Source of the DNA: Candidatus Omnitrophota bacterium
GTDB lineage: Bacteria; Omnitrophota; Gorgyraeia; Zapsychrales; Zapsychraceae
Direction: 5' to 3'
Assembly (NCBI GenBank): GCA_020430005.1
Contig: JAGQKQ010000140.1
Location: 1 to 5,089, forward strand
DNA length: 5,089 bases
In this document: positions 1 to 5,089 of the stretch, one piece after another
How the letters are laid out: each line of letters begins with the position of its first letter
Position numbering within the stretch: the stretch's first letter is position 1
Program-made: the position numbers and the translations under genes
Notes under the pieces: generated by a model
What the model was told of the DNA's origin: nothing
Databases searched by the model: none
The model's input: the letters and a program-made list of their open reading frames with translations, nothing else

Positions 1-185
1 ACATAACCCAATGCAAGCGGCCCACCGAAAACCCAGGATGCCAGTCCCCCTAATATAGGAATCATACTAACCGGCAAAACAACTAAAAAATAAACTAAAA
101 TAAACAATGCCGATTTCCCCCACAGCCCGGTTAAATTGACCCTGGCGGCTGCCATAAGATCTTTGTTTGGTGTTGTTCCTGTCAT
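1..185 (-). CDS. DUF975-like integral membrane protein, N-terminal part (cut by the window edge)
   Basis: The reading frame starts at the ATG at 185-183 and stays open to the window edge, giving 61 complete codons. It begins MTGTTPNKDLMAAARVNL. The N-terminus is polar, with the pattern AARVNLTGLWGKS at about residues 12-25. A hydrophobic membrane segment follows at about 26-45, then a turn rich in Pro and Gly (IPILGG, then FGGPLALGY). This layout, an 'A..L.G.WGK' start, a TM helix, 'IP..GG' and then 'GPL.LGY', is how DUF975 family membrane proteins begin; their function is not established. The start is fixed by a very strong SD, AAGGAGG at 196-190, only 4 bases before the ATG. ATG codon 11 is a less likely start. 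The gene lies downstream of the alpha/beta hydrolase on the same strand but is separated by 124 bp containing its own promoter-like sequence. The family call rests on about 60 residues and is moderate; that this is a real membrane-protein gene is much surer. Confidence 0.72.
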   Translation of the reverse strand, partial: MTGTTPNKDLMAAARVNLTGLWGKSALFILVYFLVVLPVSMIPILGGLASWVFGGPLALGY

Positions 186-189
186 TCCC

Positions 190-196
190 CCTCCTT
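190..196 (-). promoter_or_regulatory. Strong Shine-Dalgarno site of the DUF975-like gene
   Basis: On the minus strand the sequence reads AAGGAGG followed by GGGA and the ATG at 185. This near-perfect anti-16S match decides the start of a gene whose remainder lies outside the window. The spacing is slightly short. Confidence 0.8.
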
Positions 197-244
197 TTTA
201 CCTATTAACCTTAGATAACAAAAAAACCTTACGTTTCTGAAAAC

Positions 245-253
245 AGTATATCA
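245..253 (-). promoter_or_regulatory. Putative extended -10 promoter for the DUF975-like gene
   Basis: The minus strand reads TGATATACT, a TGn extended -10 element joined to the hexamer TATACT (one mismatch from TATAAT). It lies about 60 bases upstream of the ATG. No convincing -35 is found 16-18 bp further upstream (GTCGCG at 17 bp), which fits an extended -10 promoter. The same 12-mer, TTGATATACTGT, occurs upstream of the LysM amidase gene. No hairpin terminator is seen between the hydrolase stop at 310 and this site, so readthrough from the upstream operon is also possible. Confidence 0.5.
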
Positions 254-309
254 AAATTTGGGAATATCGCGACTTTTCCGGTTGCCTTTCACCAACAGCG
301 CTATTTGCG

Positions 310-1056
310 TCATTTTCCCAAGAATTCTTTCACTTTTCGATAATATTTATTCTTCATCAACATGGAAGATGATAAATGCCCCCCCTTATTAAGACCGATG
401 AATGTGCAATCAACCTCTTTGGCAAATTTGGCAACCGGTTTGAATTTGACAACATCATCATTCTTCGCATGAAAAATCATCACCTTGCGCCCGTCAATTT
501 TTTCCTGATGTCTGACCGGATTATAGTAAGTCCCCCTGGCCAGTTTATTCCATGCCGTTTTATTAATGCGATAGGCTCCCGGATAGGCTAACTGAAGAAA
601 CTGGTAGAGATGGCTCAACGGTTCCGCTTTATTCTCAGCCTTCCAGTCGACAACCGGAGAAATACAAATCGCTTTATTAACCCGCTCATCTAATGTAGAT
701 AGAATGGCCGCCGGACCGCCAAAGCTGGACCCGACAACGGTCACCGAAGAAGGTTCTACCTTATAAGTTTTTCCATTCCAATAATCTTTAAAAGGCAATG
801 AAACAGAATCGATCACATCCAGCACGTCTTTCTCAAGCGAACGTGATAAAAAACCACCCGAGCTTTCCCATGTTCCGCGGTAACGGGGAAAAAATGTCCA
901 GTGCCCTTTTTTCGCCCAGAATTCCAGAACATCATCCTTAAAAGGGGCGCTGGGAACGCCAGCGCAGAAAATCATCACCTTGCGGGATTTTTTATTGGAT
1001 GGTGGAATAAATTCCGTAACAATCTGATTTTTAAAGCGTGTACGTCCGATATGCAT
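310..1056 (-). CDS. Alpha/beta hydrolase (S9/acyl-aminoacyl-peptidase-like or esterase-like), 248 aa
   Basis: This is a probable serine hydrolase of the alpha/beta-hydrolase fold; the substrate cannot be read from the sequence. The first strand and oxyanion region is at residues 26-36 (KVMIFCAGVPS). A segment RYRGTWESSGG at 58-68 matches the 'RG.G.S.G' stretch common in this superfamily. The nucleophile elbow is G-S-S-F-G at 109-113, with Ser111 the expected nucleophile. The acid is in HAKNDDVV at 196-203, the usual HGxxDxxV site, giving Asp200. The catalytic His is H227 in GGHLSS. A cap-like insertion lies at about 139-185. There is no signal peptide or membrane helix, so it is probably cytoplasmic. 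At 248 residues it is a compact single-domain enzyme. The ATG lies 6 bases after the stop of the DUF2721 gene and has no good SD (TTGATAAAATAATTCTAC precedes it), so translation is probably coupled to the upstream gene. Fold and triad are confident; peptidase versus esterase is open. Confidence 0.88.
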   Translation of the reverse strand: MHIGRTRFKNQIVTEFIPPSNKKSRKVMIFCAGVPSAPFKDDVLEFWAKKGHWTFFPRYRGTWESSGGFLSRSLEKDVLDVIDSVSLPFKDYWNGKTYKVEPSSVTVVGSSFGGPAAILSTLDERVNKAICISPVVDWKAENKAEPLSHLYQFLQLAYPGAYRINKTAWNKLARGTYYNPVRHQEKIDGRKVMIFHAKNDDVVKFKPVAKFAKEVDCTFIGLNKGGHLSSSMLMKNKYYRKVKEFLGK

Positions 1057-1062
1057 GTAGAA

Positions 1063-1506
1063 TTATTTTATCAAGTGTTTATCAACATCTTTTTTGATCG
1101 AATGCAAGGCCAGCCGGATATCCAGCAGGAAAAAAATGAGCGCCGCAACCAAACAGCCCAGCATCCCGATAAAAACCAATTTAATTAAAAAAACCAGTTG
1201 AATATGAAAAACAAGATTTGTAAACAACATAACCATCATAAGACTGACAAAGAATATACTGGCCACAATCAAGGCAATAGAAATTCTTAATAACCGGCAT
1301 CTCGTATAATAAATTTGTAACCGTTCTCTTATAATGCTCTGATCTTCCGGAGGGGCATCCTTTATCGCGTGACATAATTGGCGGATACGATCAATCGGCC
1401 GAACAAAACGATTACTAATAGAAAGCAACAATAATCCAAGTCCGGAAATTAAAACACACGGGGCAATCGATGCCTGCAAAACTTTTATCAAATTCTCAAT
1501 CTCCAT
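1063..1506 (-). CDS. DUF2721 family membrane protein, 147 aa
   Basis: This is a small inner-membrane protein of unknown function. The first helix runs from about residue 12 to 30 and contains APCVLISGLGLLLLSISNR, a close match to the DUF2721 opening 'P..LISG.GLLLLS..NR'. A cytoplasmic-type charged stretch follows (RPIDRIRQL at 36-44, then a polar loop to about 70), with two further helices at about 74-97 and 104-128 and a basic/acidic tail. Length and three-helix layout are as usual for the family. The start is supported by a good SD (AGGAG at 1518-1514, 7 bases before the ATG). It is the first gene of a two-gene operon with the alpha/beta hydrolase and is divergent from the LysM amidase lipoprotein. 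No role can be assigned beyond the family. Confidence 0.85.
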   Translation of the reverse strand: MEIENLIKVLQASIAPCVLISGLGLLLLSISNRFVRPIDRIRQLCHAIKDAPPEDQSIIRERLQIYYTRCRLLRISIALIVASIFFVSLMMVMLFTNLVFHIQLVFLIKLVFIGMLGCLVAALIFFLLDIRLALHSIKKDVDKHLIK

Positions 1507-1576
1507 TTACCCTCTCCTGTTGTTCCATATATTACTAGAAATCCCCGGAATTGGACAGGTTTTTTGCGGGATTTTC

Positions 1577-1591
1577 TTTATCGGCGATAAA
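1577..1591. repeat. Perfect 15-bp palindrome (7-bp arms, 1-bp centre), possible operator
   Basis: The sequence TTTATCGGCGATAAA has arms TTTATCG and CGATAAA around one central base. It lies about midway between the two divergent genes, about 50 bp upstream of the -10 of the amidase gene and about 70 bp upstream of the DUF2721 start. The size and symmetry fit a dimeric regulator site, but no regulator gene is in the window and only one copy was found. Confidence 0.35.
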
Positions 1592-1641
1592 ATATAATCG
1601 GAAAGAAAACCAGGCGGCACTGGTATTTTGACAAATCTGTT

Positions 1642-1649
1642 GATATACT
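1642..1649 (+). promoter_or_regulatory. Putative extended -10 promoter for the LysM amidase gene
   Basis: TGATATAC plus T gives a TGn element followed by the -10 hexamer TATACT at 1644-1649, about 46 bases ahead of the ATG. A perfect TTGACA is present at 1628-1633 but sits only 10 bp from this hexamer, too close to act as its -35. No good -10 lies 16-18 bp from that TTGACA. The core TTGATATACTGT is identical to the one ahead of the DUF975-like gene. Confidence 0.5.
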
Positions 1650-1695
1650 GTCATGTATTAGTATTTAACCTTCCCCAAAATCCGGAGAAATTCAA

Positions 1696-2439
1696 ATGCT
1701 CAGAAAGATTAAAACTTTTATCTTTCTTTTATGTTTATCTTCGCTTTTGAGTGCCTGCGGCACGACCCTGCCGCCATCGCACACCATTTACACCCCGCAT
1801 AAATCCCATCGATCAACAGTTCAGCATACGGTTGCCCCGGGGGAAACACTATGGCGAATCAGTAAGATTTACGACGTCAGTCTCGATTCTATTTTAAACG
1901 CCAATCACCTTAACCCCTCTTCCCCAATTCAAATGGGTCAAAAACTTATTATTCCAAGAGCAAATAAGCCCTCCCAAGTATTTACTCCCTATCCTTCCAA
2001 TAAATGGAAATACATTATTATTCACCACAGCGCCACGGATCAGGGAAGCTCCCTGGCTTTTCATAAGTCACATCTGGCTAAAGGCTGGGATCGCGGCGTC
2101 GGTTATCATTTTATTATCAATAACGGTCATGGAGAGAAAGCGGACGGCTTTATTGAGGTTTCTCCCCGATGGCTAAAACAACAGGACGGTGCGCATTGTA
2201 AAGCGTCGGATATGAATACTAAAGCGATTGGTATTTGTTTAGTAGGAAATTTTAATCAAGATAAAATGACACGGGCGCAGATGGATTCCCTGGTAGATTT
2301 AGTCAGTCAACTGCAGAAATATTATCATATCCCCGACGATCATGTGATGGGCCATGGGCAAGTGCACGGCAGCAGCACGGAATGTCCGGGCAAGAGCTTT
2401 CCATGGACTGAGTTCAATCACCGCCTGCATCGAAGATAG
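1696..2439 (+). CDS. Lipoprotein with LysM and amidase_2 (PGRP/AmpD-like N-acetylmuramoyl-L-alanine amidase) domains, 247 aa
   Basis: This is a probable zinc amidase cutting the bond between N-acetylmuramic acid and L-Ala of peptidoglycan stems. Residues 1-20 form a lipoprotein signal peptide ending in the lipobox LSAC, with Cys21 the lipidation site. The +2 residue is Gly, not Asp, which favours outer-membrane sorting under the Lol rule. A LysM glycan-binding domain spans about 44-88 (HTVAPGETLWRISKIY through MGQKLIIP). The amidase domain covers about 103-240. Expected zinc ligands are His110 (IIIHHSAT), His220 (MGHGQV) and Cys230 (TECPG), and Tyr137 in GVGYHFII matches the conserved active-site Tyr. 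The C-terminal ligand is Cys, as in PGRPs and T7 lysozyme, rather than the Asp of AmpD. The start is supported by SD CGGAGA at 1684-1689. Placing LysM before the catalytic domain and anchoring it by lipid suggests a periplasmic recycling or remodelling enzyme. It stands alone on the plus strand with its own terminator. Confidence 0.92.
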   Translation: MLRKIKTFIFLLCLSSLLSACGTTLPPSHTIYTPHKSHRSTVQHTVAPGETLWRISKIYDVSLDSILNANHLNPSSPIQMGQKLIIPRANKPSQVFTPYPSNKWKYIIIHHSATDQGSSLAFHKSHLAKGWDRGVGYHFIINNGHGEKADGFIEVSPRWLKQQDGAHCKASDMNTKAIGICLVGNFNQDKMTRAQMDSLVDLVSQLQKYYHIPDDHVMGHGQVHGSSTECPGKSFPWTEFNHRLHRR

Positions 2440-2458
2440 TCCTTCTATCAACAAAAAG

Positions 2459-2492
2459 ACGGCTGCCGAAGTTTTATTCGACAGCCGTTTTT
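2459..2492. terminator. Bidirectional intrinsic terminator between convergent genes
   Basis: A 12-bp stem with one internal mismatch pairs ACGGCTG-C-CGAA (2459-2470) with TTCG-A-CAGCCGT (2477-2488) across a 6-base loop, GTTTTA. On the plus strand it is followed by TTTTT (2488-2492), terminating the amidase gene 20 bp after its stop. On the minus strand the A-run before the stem (2453-2457) becomes a U-tract, so it can also end the transcript of the DUF1579 gene, whose stop codon is at 2507-2505. Confidence 0.9.
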
Positions 2493-2504
2493 AAAAACCA
2501 ATTA

Positions 2505-3116
2505 TTATTTTCTTGTATAGTTGATGATCATAGATTGAAATTCATTTCCATTTTCATCTTTCATAAATGTTTCATACGTGAACGTGTTTTCATCCACAAA
2601 CGTTGTTACAGAACGAAACCACCGCTCTCCGTTAGTCAGCGGACAGGATAGCATTCCCTCTTCTTTTATCATTTGGCCTTCAGAATTATACTGACCGGTA
2701 CTCATCATTAATCCCGTGCTCATATTATCAAACCAGATATTCTGATATTCCTGACGGATATTGTCGTATCCCAGGATTCCCATACCTTCAAAAACCTGAC
2801 CCATCGCATCTCCCTTGAAGGTCTGTTGTAAAAAGCGCCCGCCCATAATCAACTCTAATTCGCCTGTTCCTTGCGACGTGTGCGGTTCACCTCCGGGAGC
2901 CATCCAATATTTTACCTCTGCGTCCCATGAACCGACCATCTTCTTTAATACGTCATGATGCTCATTAGGCGTACTATAAGCCTGCATCTGTTCCATAATT
3001 TTTTTCTGCGCCGCGTCCATCTCTCCCATAGGCATTTGTTCTTCGGCCAGCCCCAGCGAAGAACTTCCCAGAATCATCATAATAGTTAAAAAAATTGTTA
3101 ATAGTCTCGCTTTCAT
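2505..3116 (-). CDS. Exported DUF1579 family protein, 203 aa
   Basis: This belongs to DUF1579, a family of unknown function. Residues 1-24 form a Sec signal peptide with a cleavage site after GLA (Gly22-Leu23-Ala24), so the mature protein is probably periplasmic or secreted. A Met- and Gln-rich stretch lies at about 27-47 (MPMGEMD, MEQMQAY). The family core runs from about 53 to 201 and shows its marks: HHDVLKKMVGSWDAEVKYWMAPGG at about 53-76, MGGRFLQQTFKG at 91-102, EGMGILGYDN at 110-119 and the W-x-D-x-M-S-T-G segment at 128-135. The domain is complete and ends near the C-terminus. The start is fixed by AAGGAG at 3127-3122, 5 bases before the ATG. It lies 27 bp downstream of the TMTC-like gene on the same strand and is probably the last gene of that operon, ending at the shared terminator. 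Export plus this position makes it a possible client or partner of the membrane protein; that is inference only. Confidence 0.87.
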   Translation of the reverse strand: MKARLLTIFLTIMMILGSSSLGLAEEQMPMGEMDAAQKKIMEQMQAYSTPNEHHDVLKKMVGSWDAEVKYWMAPGGEPHTSQGTGELELIMGGRFLQQTFKGDAMGQVFEGMGILGYDNIRQEYQNIWFDNMSTGLMMSTGQYNSEGQMIKEEGMLSCPLTNGERWFRSVTTFVDENTFTYETFMKDENGNEFQSMIINYTRK

Positions 3117-3121
3117 CTTTT

Positions 3122-3127
3122 CTCCTT
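3122..3127 (-). promoter_or_regulatory. Shine-Dalgarno site of the DUF1579 gene
   Basis: The minus strand reads AAGGAG, 5 bases before the ATG, inside the 27-bp spacer after the TMTC-like gene. The gene therefore has its own strong ribosome site, unlike the gene upstream of it. Confidence 0.75.
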
Positions 3128-3143
3128 AACTTTCTTTATGTTA

Positions 3144-4964
3144 TTAGTTCACCATACTCTTAAAAAACTCTGGATATTTTAGCCTATATTTTTCTAACCG
3201 ACCAGTATCTTTTTGATCAGATAAAAAACCCATATACAGTTTATGAAAAATCAGAGAATCCGGTTGTAATTCCAGAAGCCGTTCATAACAGCCCCCTGCG
3301 GCCTCTATATCCCCCATTTGACGATAAACAATACATAGCTCCCTATAAATTTCAACGTTATCCGGAGAGCACTCCAATGCCTTGTTATAGTTGGTTATCG
3401 CCCCGCCGAAATCATTTTCTTTGAAATGAAGAAGTCCCAAACTGAAATAAAACTGATAATTATCCGGGGCCAGCGTCAAAGCCTCTAAAAGATAGTCCTC
3501 CGCCACATCATACTGCCCGACATAAATAAAAACTGTCCCCAAATTTTGATAGGTCTGTTCATCCGGCCGGAGTTTATGCGCCTTCAAAAAAGGAGTTATC
3601 GCCTCTTCATATTTTCCCTTGGATATAAAAGCATACCCTAAATTTGTTTGCACTTTTGCATTATTAGGGGATTTCAGGGCCGCGTCTTTCCAAAATAAGA
3701 TTTCATCCGCCCGTAATAGATTCCGGCTTAGTGTTAAAATCGCCAAAAAAATAATAAAAGACACCACGATAATTTTAAACAGTTTACGATTTTGAAATAT
3801 CATTTCTACCAGTAAAACAAAAAATAGCCCAAAGAATAGTGTCGAGAAATAAAGCCGGTATTCCGCGATCACATGCGCGATTGGAATAACACTTGATTCA
3901 ATGGATAACAGCAGAAAGTATGCCAACACGCAAAACGCCAATAACCGGAATTTCTTGATAGCGAAAACAGCAGTGGCTAGAATCAGCATGATAATACACA
4001 AACCTATCAATGTTTTTATATCTACTGCCTGTGTAATCGGATAGTCATACCAGATATTTTGTGTCATTGGAAAAAGTAAAAGACGCAGATATGTCCCATG
4101 AACATGAACCTGCGTCAAAGCATATTCTGCACGGCTTAATCCTGTTGTCCCTCCGGCTCTTAAAAGATCAACTTCTGAAACTCCCTGTGTGTCATTAATA
4201 GACGCAATCGCGCTCATCGGCACCAAATCTGCATGACTGCGGGACAGTAAATACGGAATAATTAACAGGCAAAGTAAAAACGGAACGATACGAAATACCT
4301 TCTTTAAGTGGAAATTGTGTGGCGTTGTGAAGAAAAGAGCTTCGATTAAAATAATCATAAACGGCAATGTAAACGCAACTTCTTTACAGAACATGGCGGC
4401 AATCGTCAACACAACGGACAACAAGTAAACTCCCCGCCCTTTTGTGACCAGAAACTTTATATAGCAAATGAAAGCCCCAAGACAAAAAAAGGTCGTTAAC
4501 AAAACGATTCTTTGAGAAATATAGTTGACTGCATCCGTCTGCACAGGATGCAGCAAAAACACCATACTGGCCAAGAATGCCGTGGTTTTATCATGGGGAT
4601 AATGTTTATTAACCGGGGAGGCTAAGACCATGCGGAGAAAATAATATGCCAGCACAGTATTGATTAAGTGCAAAGAAATATTAACACAATAATAACCGAA
4701 TGGATTTAGTTGTCCGAAAGTATAATTGAGGGCGTAAGTCCATCCGGCAATAAAGCGTGTATTGAAGGCATTAAAAATGGCTGAAACATTACTAAAATCA
4801 CGAATAGCCGGATTATCAATAATAGCGGCTTTATCATCAAAGAAAAAATAAGGAATAGAAAATGAAGGGAAATAAACACAAAGACCGGCGATAAAAAATC
4901 CGGCCAAAACACAAACGTTGATTATTCTGGCATTAGGATTATGTTTCTTTCCTAAATCCGTCAT
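3144..4964 (-). CDS. TMTC-like multi-pass membrane protein (GT-C fold) with four C-terminal TPRs, 606 aa
   Basis: This is a putative lipid-linked-sugar-dependent glycosyltransferase of the GT-C type, or a relative of unknown activity, resembling the TMTC group of TPR-containing O-mannosyltransferases. About eleven membrane helices lie in residues 14-413. The first extracytoplasmic loop carries FFDD (Asp43-Asp44), the position of the acidic catalytic motif in GT-C enzymes. Further family marks are FLLHPVQTDAVNYISQR at 136-152 and SSVIPIAHVIAEYRLYFS at 357-374. After the last helix, four TPRs lie at about 436-468, 469-501, 502-535 and 536-569 (for example NLGYAFISKGKYEEAI; FYFSLGLLHFKENDFGGAI), then a short tail. 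In eukaryotic TMTCs the TPRs face the lumen, so these may be periplasmic. The ATG is 2 bp after the stop of the glutamate dehydrogenase gene and has no SD in the 11 bases before it, so translation is probably coupled; a perfect hairpin lies just upstream. Fold and TPRs are confident; enzymatic activity is inferred. Confidence 0.85.
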   Translation of the reverse strand: MTDLGKKHNPNARIINVCVLAGFFIAGLCVYFPSFSIPYFFFDDKAAIIDNPAIRDFSNVSAIFNAFNTRFIAGWTYALNYTFGQLNPFGYYCVNISLHLINTVLAYYFLRMVLASPVNKHYPHDKTTAFLASMVFLLHPVQTDAVNYISQRIVLLTTFFCLGAFICYIKFLVTKGRGVYLLSVVLTIAAMFCKEVAFTLPFMIILIEALFFTTPHNFHLKKVFRIVPFLLCLLIIPYLLSRSHADLVPMSAIASINDTQGVSEVDLLRAGGTTGLSRAEYALTQVHVHGTYLRLLLFPMTQNIWYDYPITQAVDIKTLIGLCIIMLILATAVFAIKKFRLLAFCVLAYFLLLSIESSVIPIAHVIAEYRLYFSTLFFGLFFVLLVEMIFQNRKLFKIIVVSFIIFLAILTLSRNLLRADEILFWKDAALKSPNNAKVQTNLGYAFISKGKYEEAITPFLKAHKLRPDEQTYQNLGTVFIYVGQYDVAEDYLLEALTLAPDNYQFYFSLGLLHFKENDFGGAITNYNKALECSPDNVEIYRELCIVYRQMGDIEAAGGCYERLLELQPDSLIFHKLYMGFLSDQKDTGRLEKYRLKYPEFFKSMVN

Positions 4965-4966
4965 TA

Positions 4967-5089
4967 TTAAGGAAATATTCCGGCCCCGGAATAGAACGTT
5001 GCGATTTTGTTAATAGCGTTAATAAACGCGGCCGTGCGCAAATCAAATTGGTCGCCATGACCGATGCGGATTTCTCTAATTTCATTATA
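4967..5089 (-). CDS. gdhA: Glutamate dehydrogenase (Glu/Leu/Phe/Val dehydrogenase family), C-terminal 40 residues
   Basis: The frame is open from the right edge and ends at TAA (4969-4967). The visible tail contains IRIGHGDQFDLRTAAFINAI and ends KIATFYSGAGIFP. The segment DLRTAAFINAINKIA is the typical closing helix of glutamate dehydrogenases (compare DLRTAAYVNAIEK in animal enzymes and MRTAAY in Bacillus GudB), and it distinguishes them from leucine and phenylalanine dehydrogenases. The enzyme interconverts glutamate with 2-oxoglutarate plus ammonia in the cytoplasm. Cofactor use, and thus gdhA versus gudB/rocG naming, cannot be told from this fragment. The gene is the upstream member of the minus-strand operon with the TMTC-like gene, 2 bp apart; the operon promoter lies outside the window. 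Confidence 0.75.
   Translation of the reverse strand, partial: YNEIREIRIGHGDQFDLRTAAFINAINKIATFYSGAGIFP
4976..4993 (-). repeat. Perfect inverted repeat / RNA hairpin just upstream of the TMTC-like start
   Basis: On the minus strand TATTCCGG and CCGGAATA flank two G residues, a perfect 8-bp inverted repeat (seven pairs with a 4-base loop if folded as RNA). It lies inside the last codons of glutamate dehydrogenase and ends 11 bases before the ATG of the next gene, over the place where an SD would be expected. Only three U follow, so it is not a standard terminator. It could pause RNA polymerase, partly attenuate transcription, or limit ribosome entry. Confidence 0.5.

Larger units (their letters stand above)
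1507..1695. promoter_or_regulatory. Divergent promoter region between the DUF2721 operon and the amidase gene
   Basis: This 189-bp AT-rich spacer must carry promoters for both flanking transcription units. On the plus side there is an extended -10-like TGATATACT at 1642-1649. On the minus side the best -10 candidate is TAATAT about 30 bases before the DUF2721 ATG, with only a poor -35 (TGTCCA) 17 bp upstream. A perfect palindrome lies at 1577-1591 between them. No small ORF or RNA gene is evident. Confidence 0.55.

Noticed and set aside
186..309. Terminator after the alpha/beta hydrolase gene
   Set aside because: Only a weak GTTG/CAAC stem without a U-tract is present, so no intrinsic terminator can be claimed here.
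376..591. Plus-strand open frame of 71 codons
   Set aside because: It lies wholly inside the alpha/beta hydrolase gene on the other strand, has no SD and no recognisable protein pattern.
901..1188. Plus-strand open frame of 95 codons
   Set aside because: It is antisense to the hydrolase and DUF2721 genes, both of which show clear family motifs; its translation looks like shadow sequence.
1181..1375. Minus-strand open frame of 64 codons
   Set aside because: It is an alternative frame within the DUF2721 gene, without SD or family signature.
1609..1624. Inverted repeat ACCAG...CTGGT and a GGCAC element suggestive of a sigma-54 site
   Set aside because: The arms are only 5 bp, and the -12 part reads TTGA rather than TTGC, so neither an operator nor a sigma-54 promoter is supported.
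1628..1633. Perfect TTGACA as the -35 box of the amidase gene
   Set aside because: Only 10 bp separate it from TATACT, and no acceptable -10 lies 16-18 bp away. It may be chance in AT-rich DNA.
4706..4912. Minus-strand hydrophobic open frame of 68 codons
   Set aside because: It overlaps the TMTC-like gene in another frame; the hydrophobicity is a by-product of the T-rich codons of the membrane helices.

Overview
The window is a compact, moderately AT-rich bacterial chromosomal segment with seven protein-coding genes, two of them cut by the window edges. I see no RNA genes, insertion sequences, CRISPR arrays or phage genes. Short spacers, good Shine-Dalgarno sites ahead of most genes, a lipobox-bearing outer-envelope amidase and a TMTC-like membrane/TPR protein suggest a free-living diderm (Gram-negative-type) bacterium. 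The gene mix is reminiscent of Omnitrophota/PVC-type or deltaproteobacterial genomes, but the taxon is a low-confidence guess because no phylogenetic marker gene is complete here.

Layout from left to right. (1) Positions 1-185, minus: N-terminal end of a DUF975-like integral membrane protein, with a strong SD and an extended -10 promoter at about 245-253. (2) Positions 310-1506, minus: a two-gene operon, a DUF2721 membrane protein followed 6 bp later by an alpha/beta hydrolase with an intact Ser-Asp-His triad. (3) Positions 1507-1695: a divergent promoter region with a perfect 7+1+7 palindrome and a second copy of the 12-mer promoter core found ahead of the DUF975 gene. (4) Positions 1696-2439, plus: a LysM plus amidase_2 (PGRP/AmpD-like) lipoprotein, a probable peptidoglycan N-acetylmuramoyl-L-alanine amidase or binder. 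(5) Positions 2459-2492: a hairpin terminator that appears to work in both directions between convergent genes. (6) Positions 2505-5089, minus: an apparent operon of the C-terminus of a glutamate dehydrogenase, a 606-residue TMTC-like GT-C membrane protein with four C-terminal TPRs, and a secreted DUF1579 protein.

The genes do not form one obvious pathway. Most products act in or on the cell envelope: peptidoglycan cleavage, a putative lipid-linked-sugar glycosyltransferase, small membrane proteins and an exported DUF1579 protein. The points most worth following are the tight coupling of the TMTC-like gene to glutamate dehydrogenase, with a perfect hairpin where an SD should be, and the 12-base promoter core shared by two unlinked transcription units. 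I found nothing that clearly amounts to a new multi-gene system; this looks like an ordinary core or housekeeping region with several poorly characterised families.
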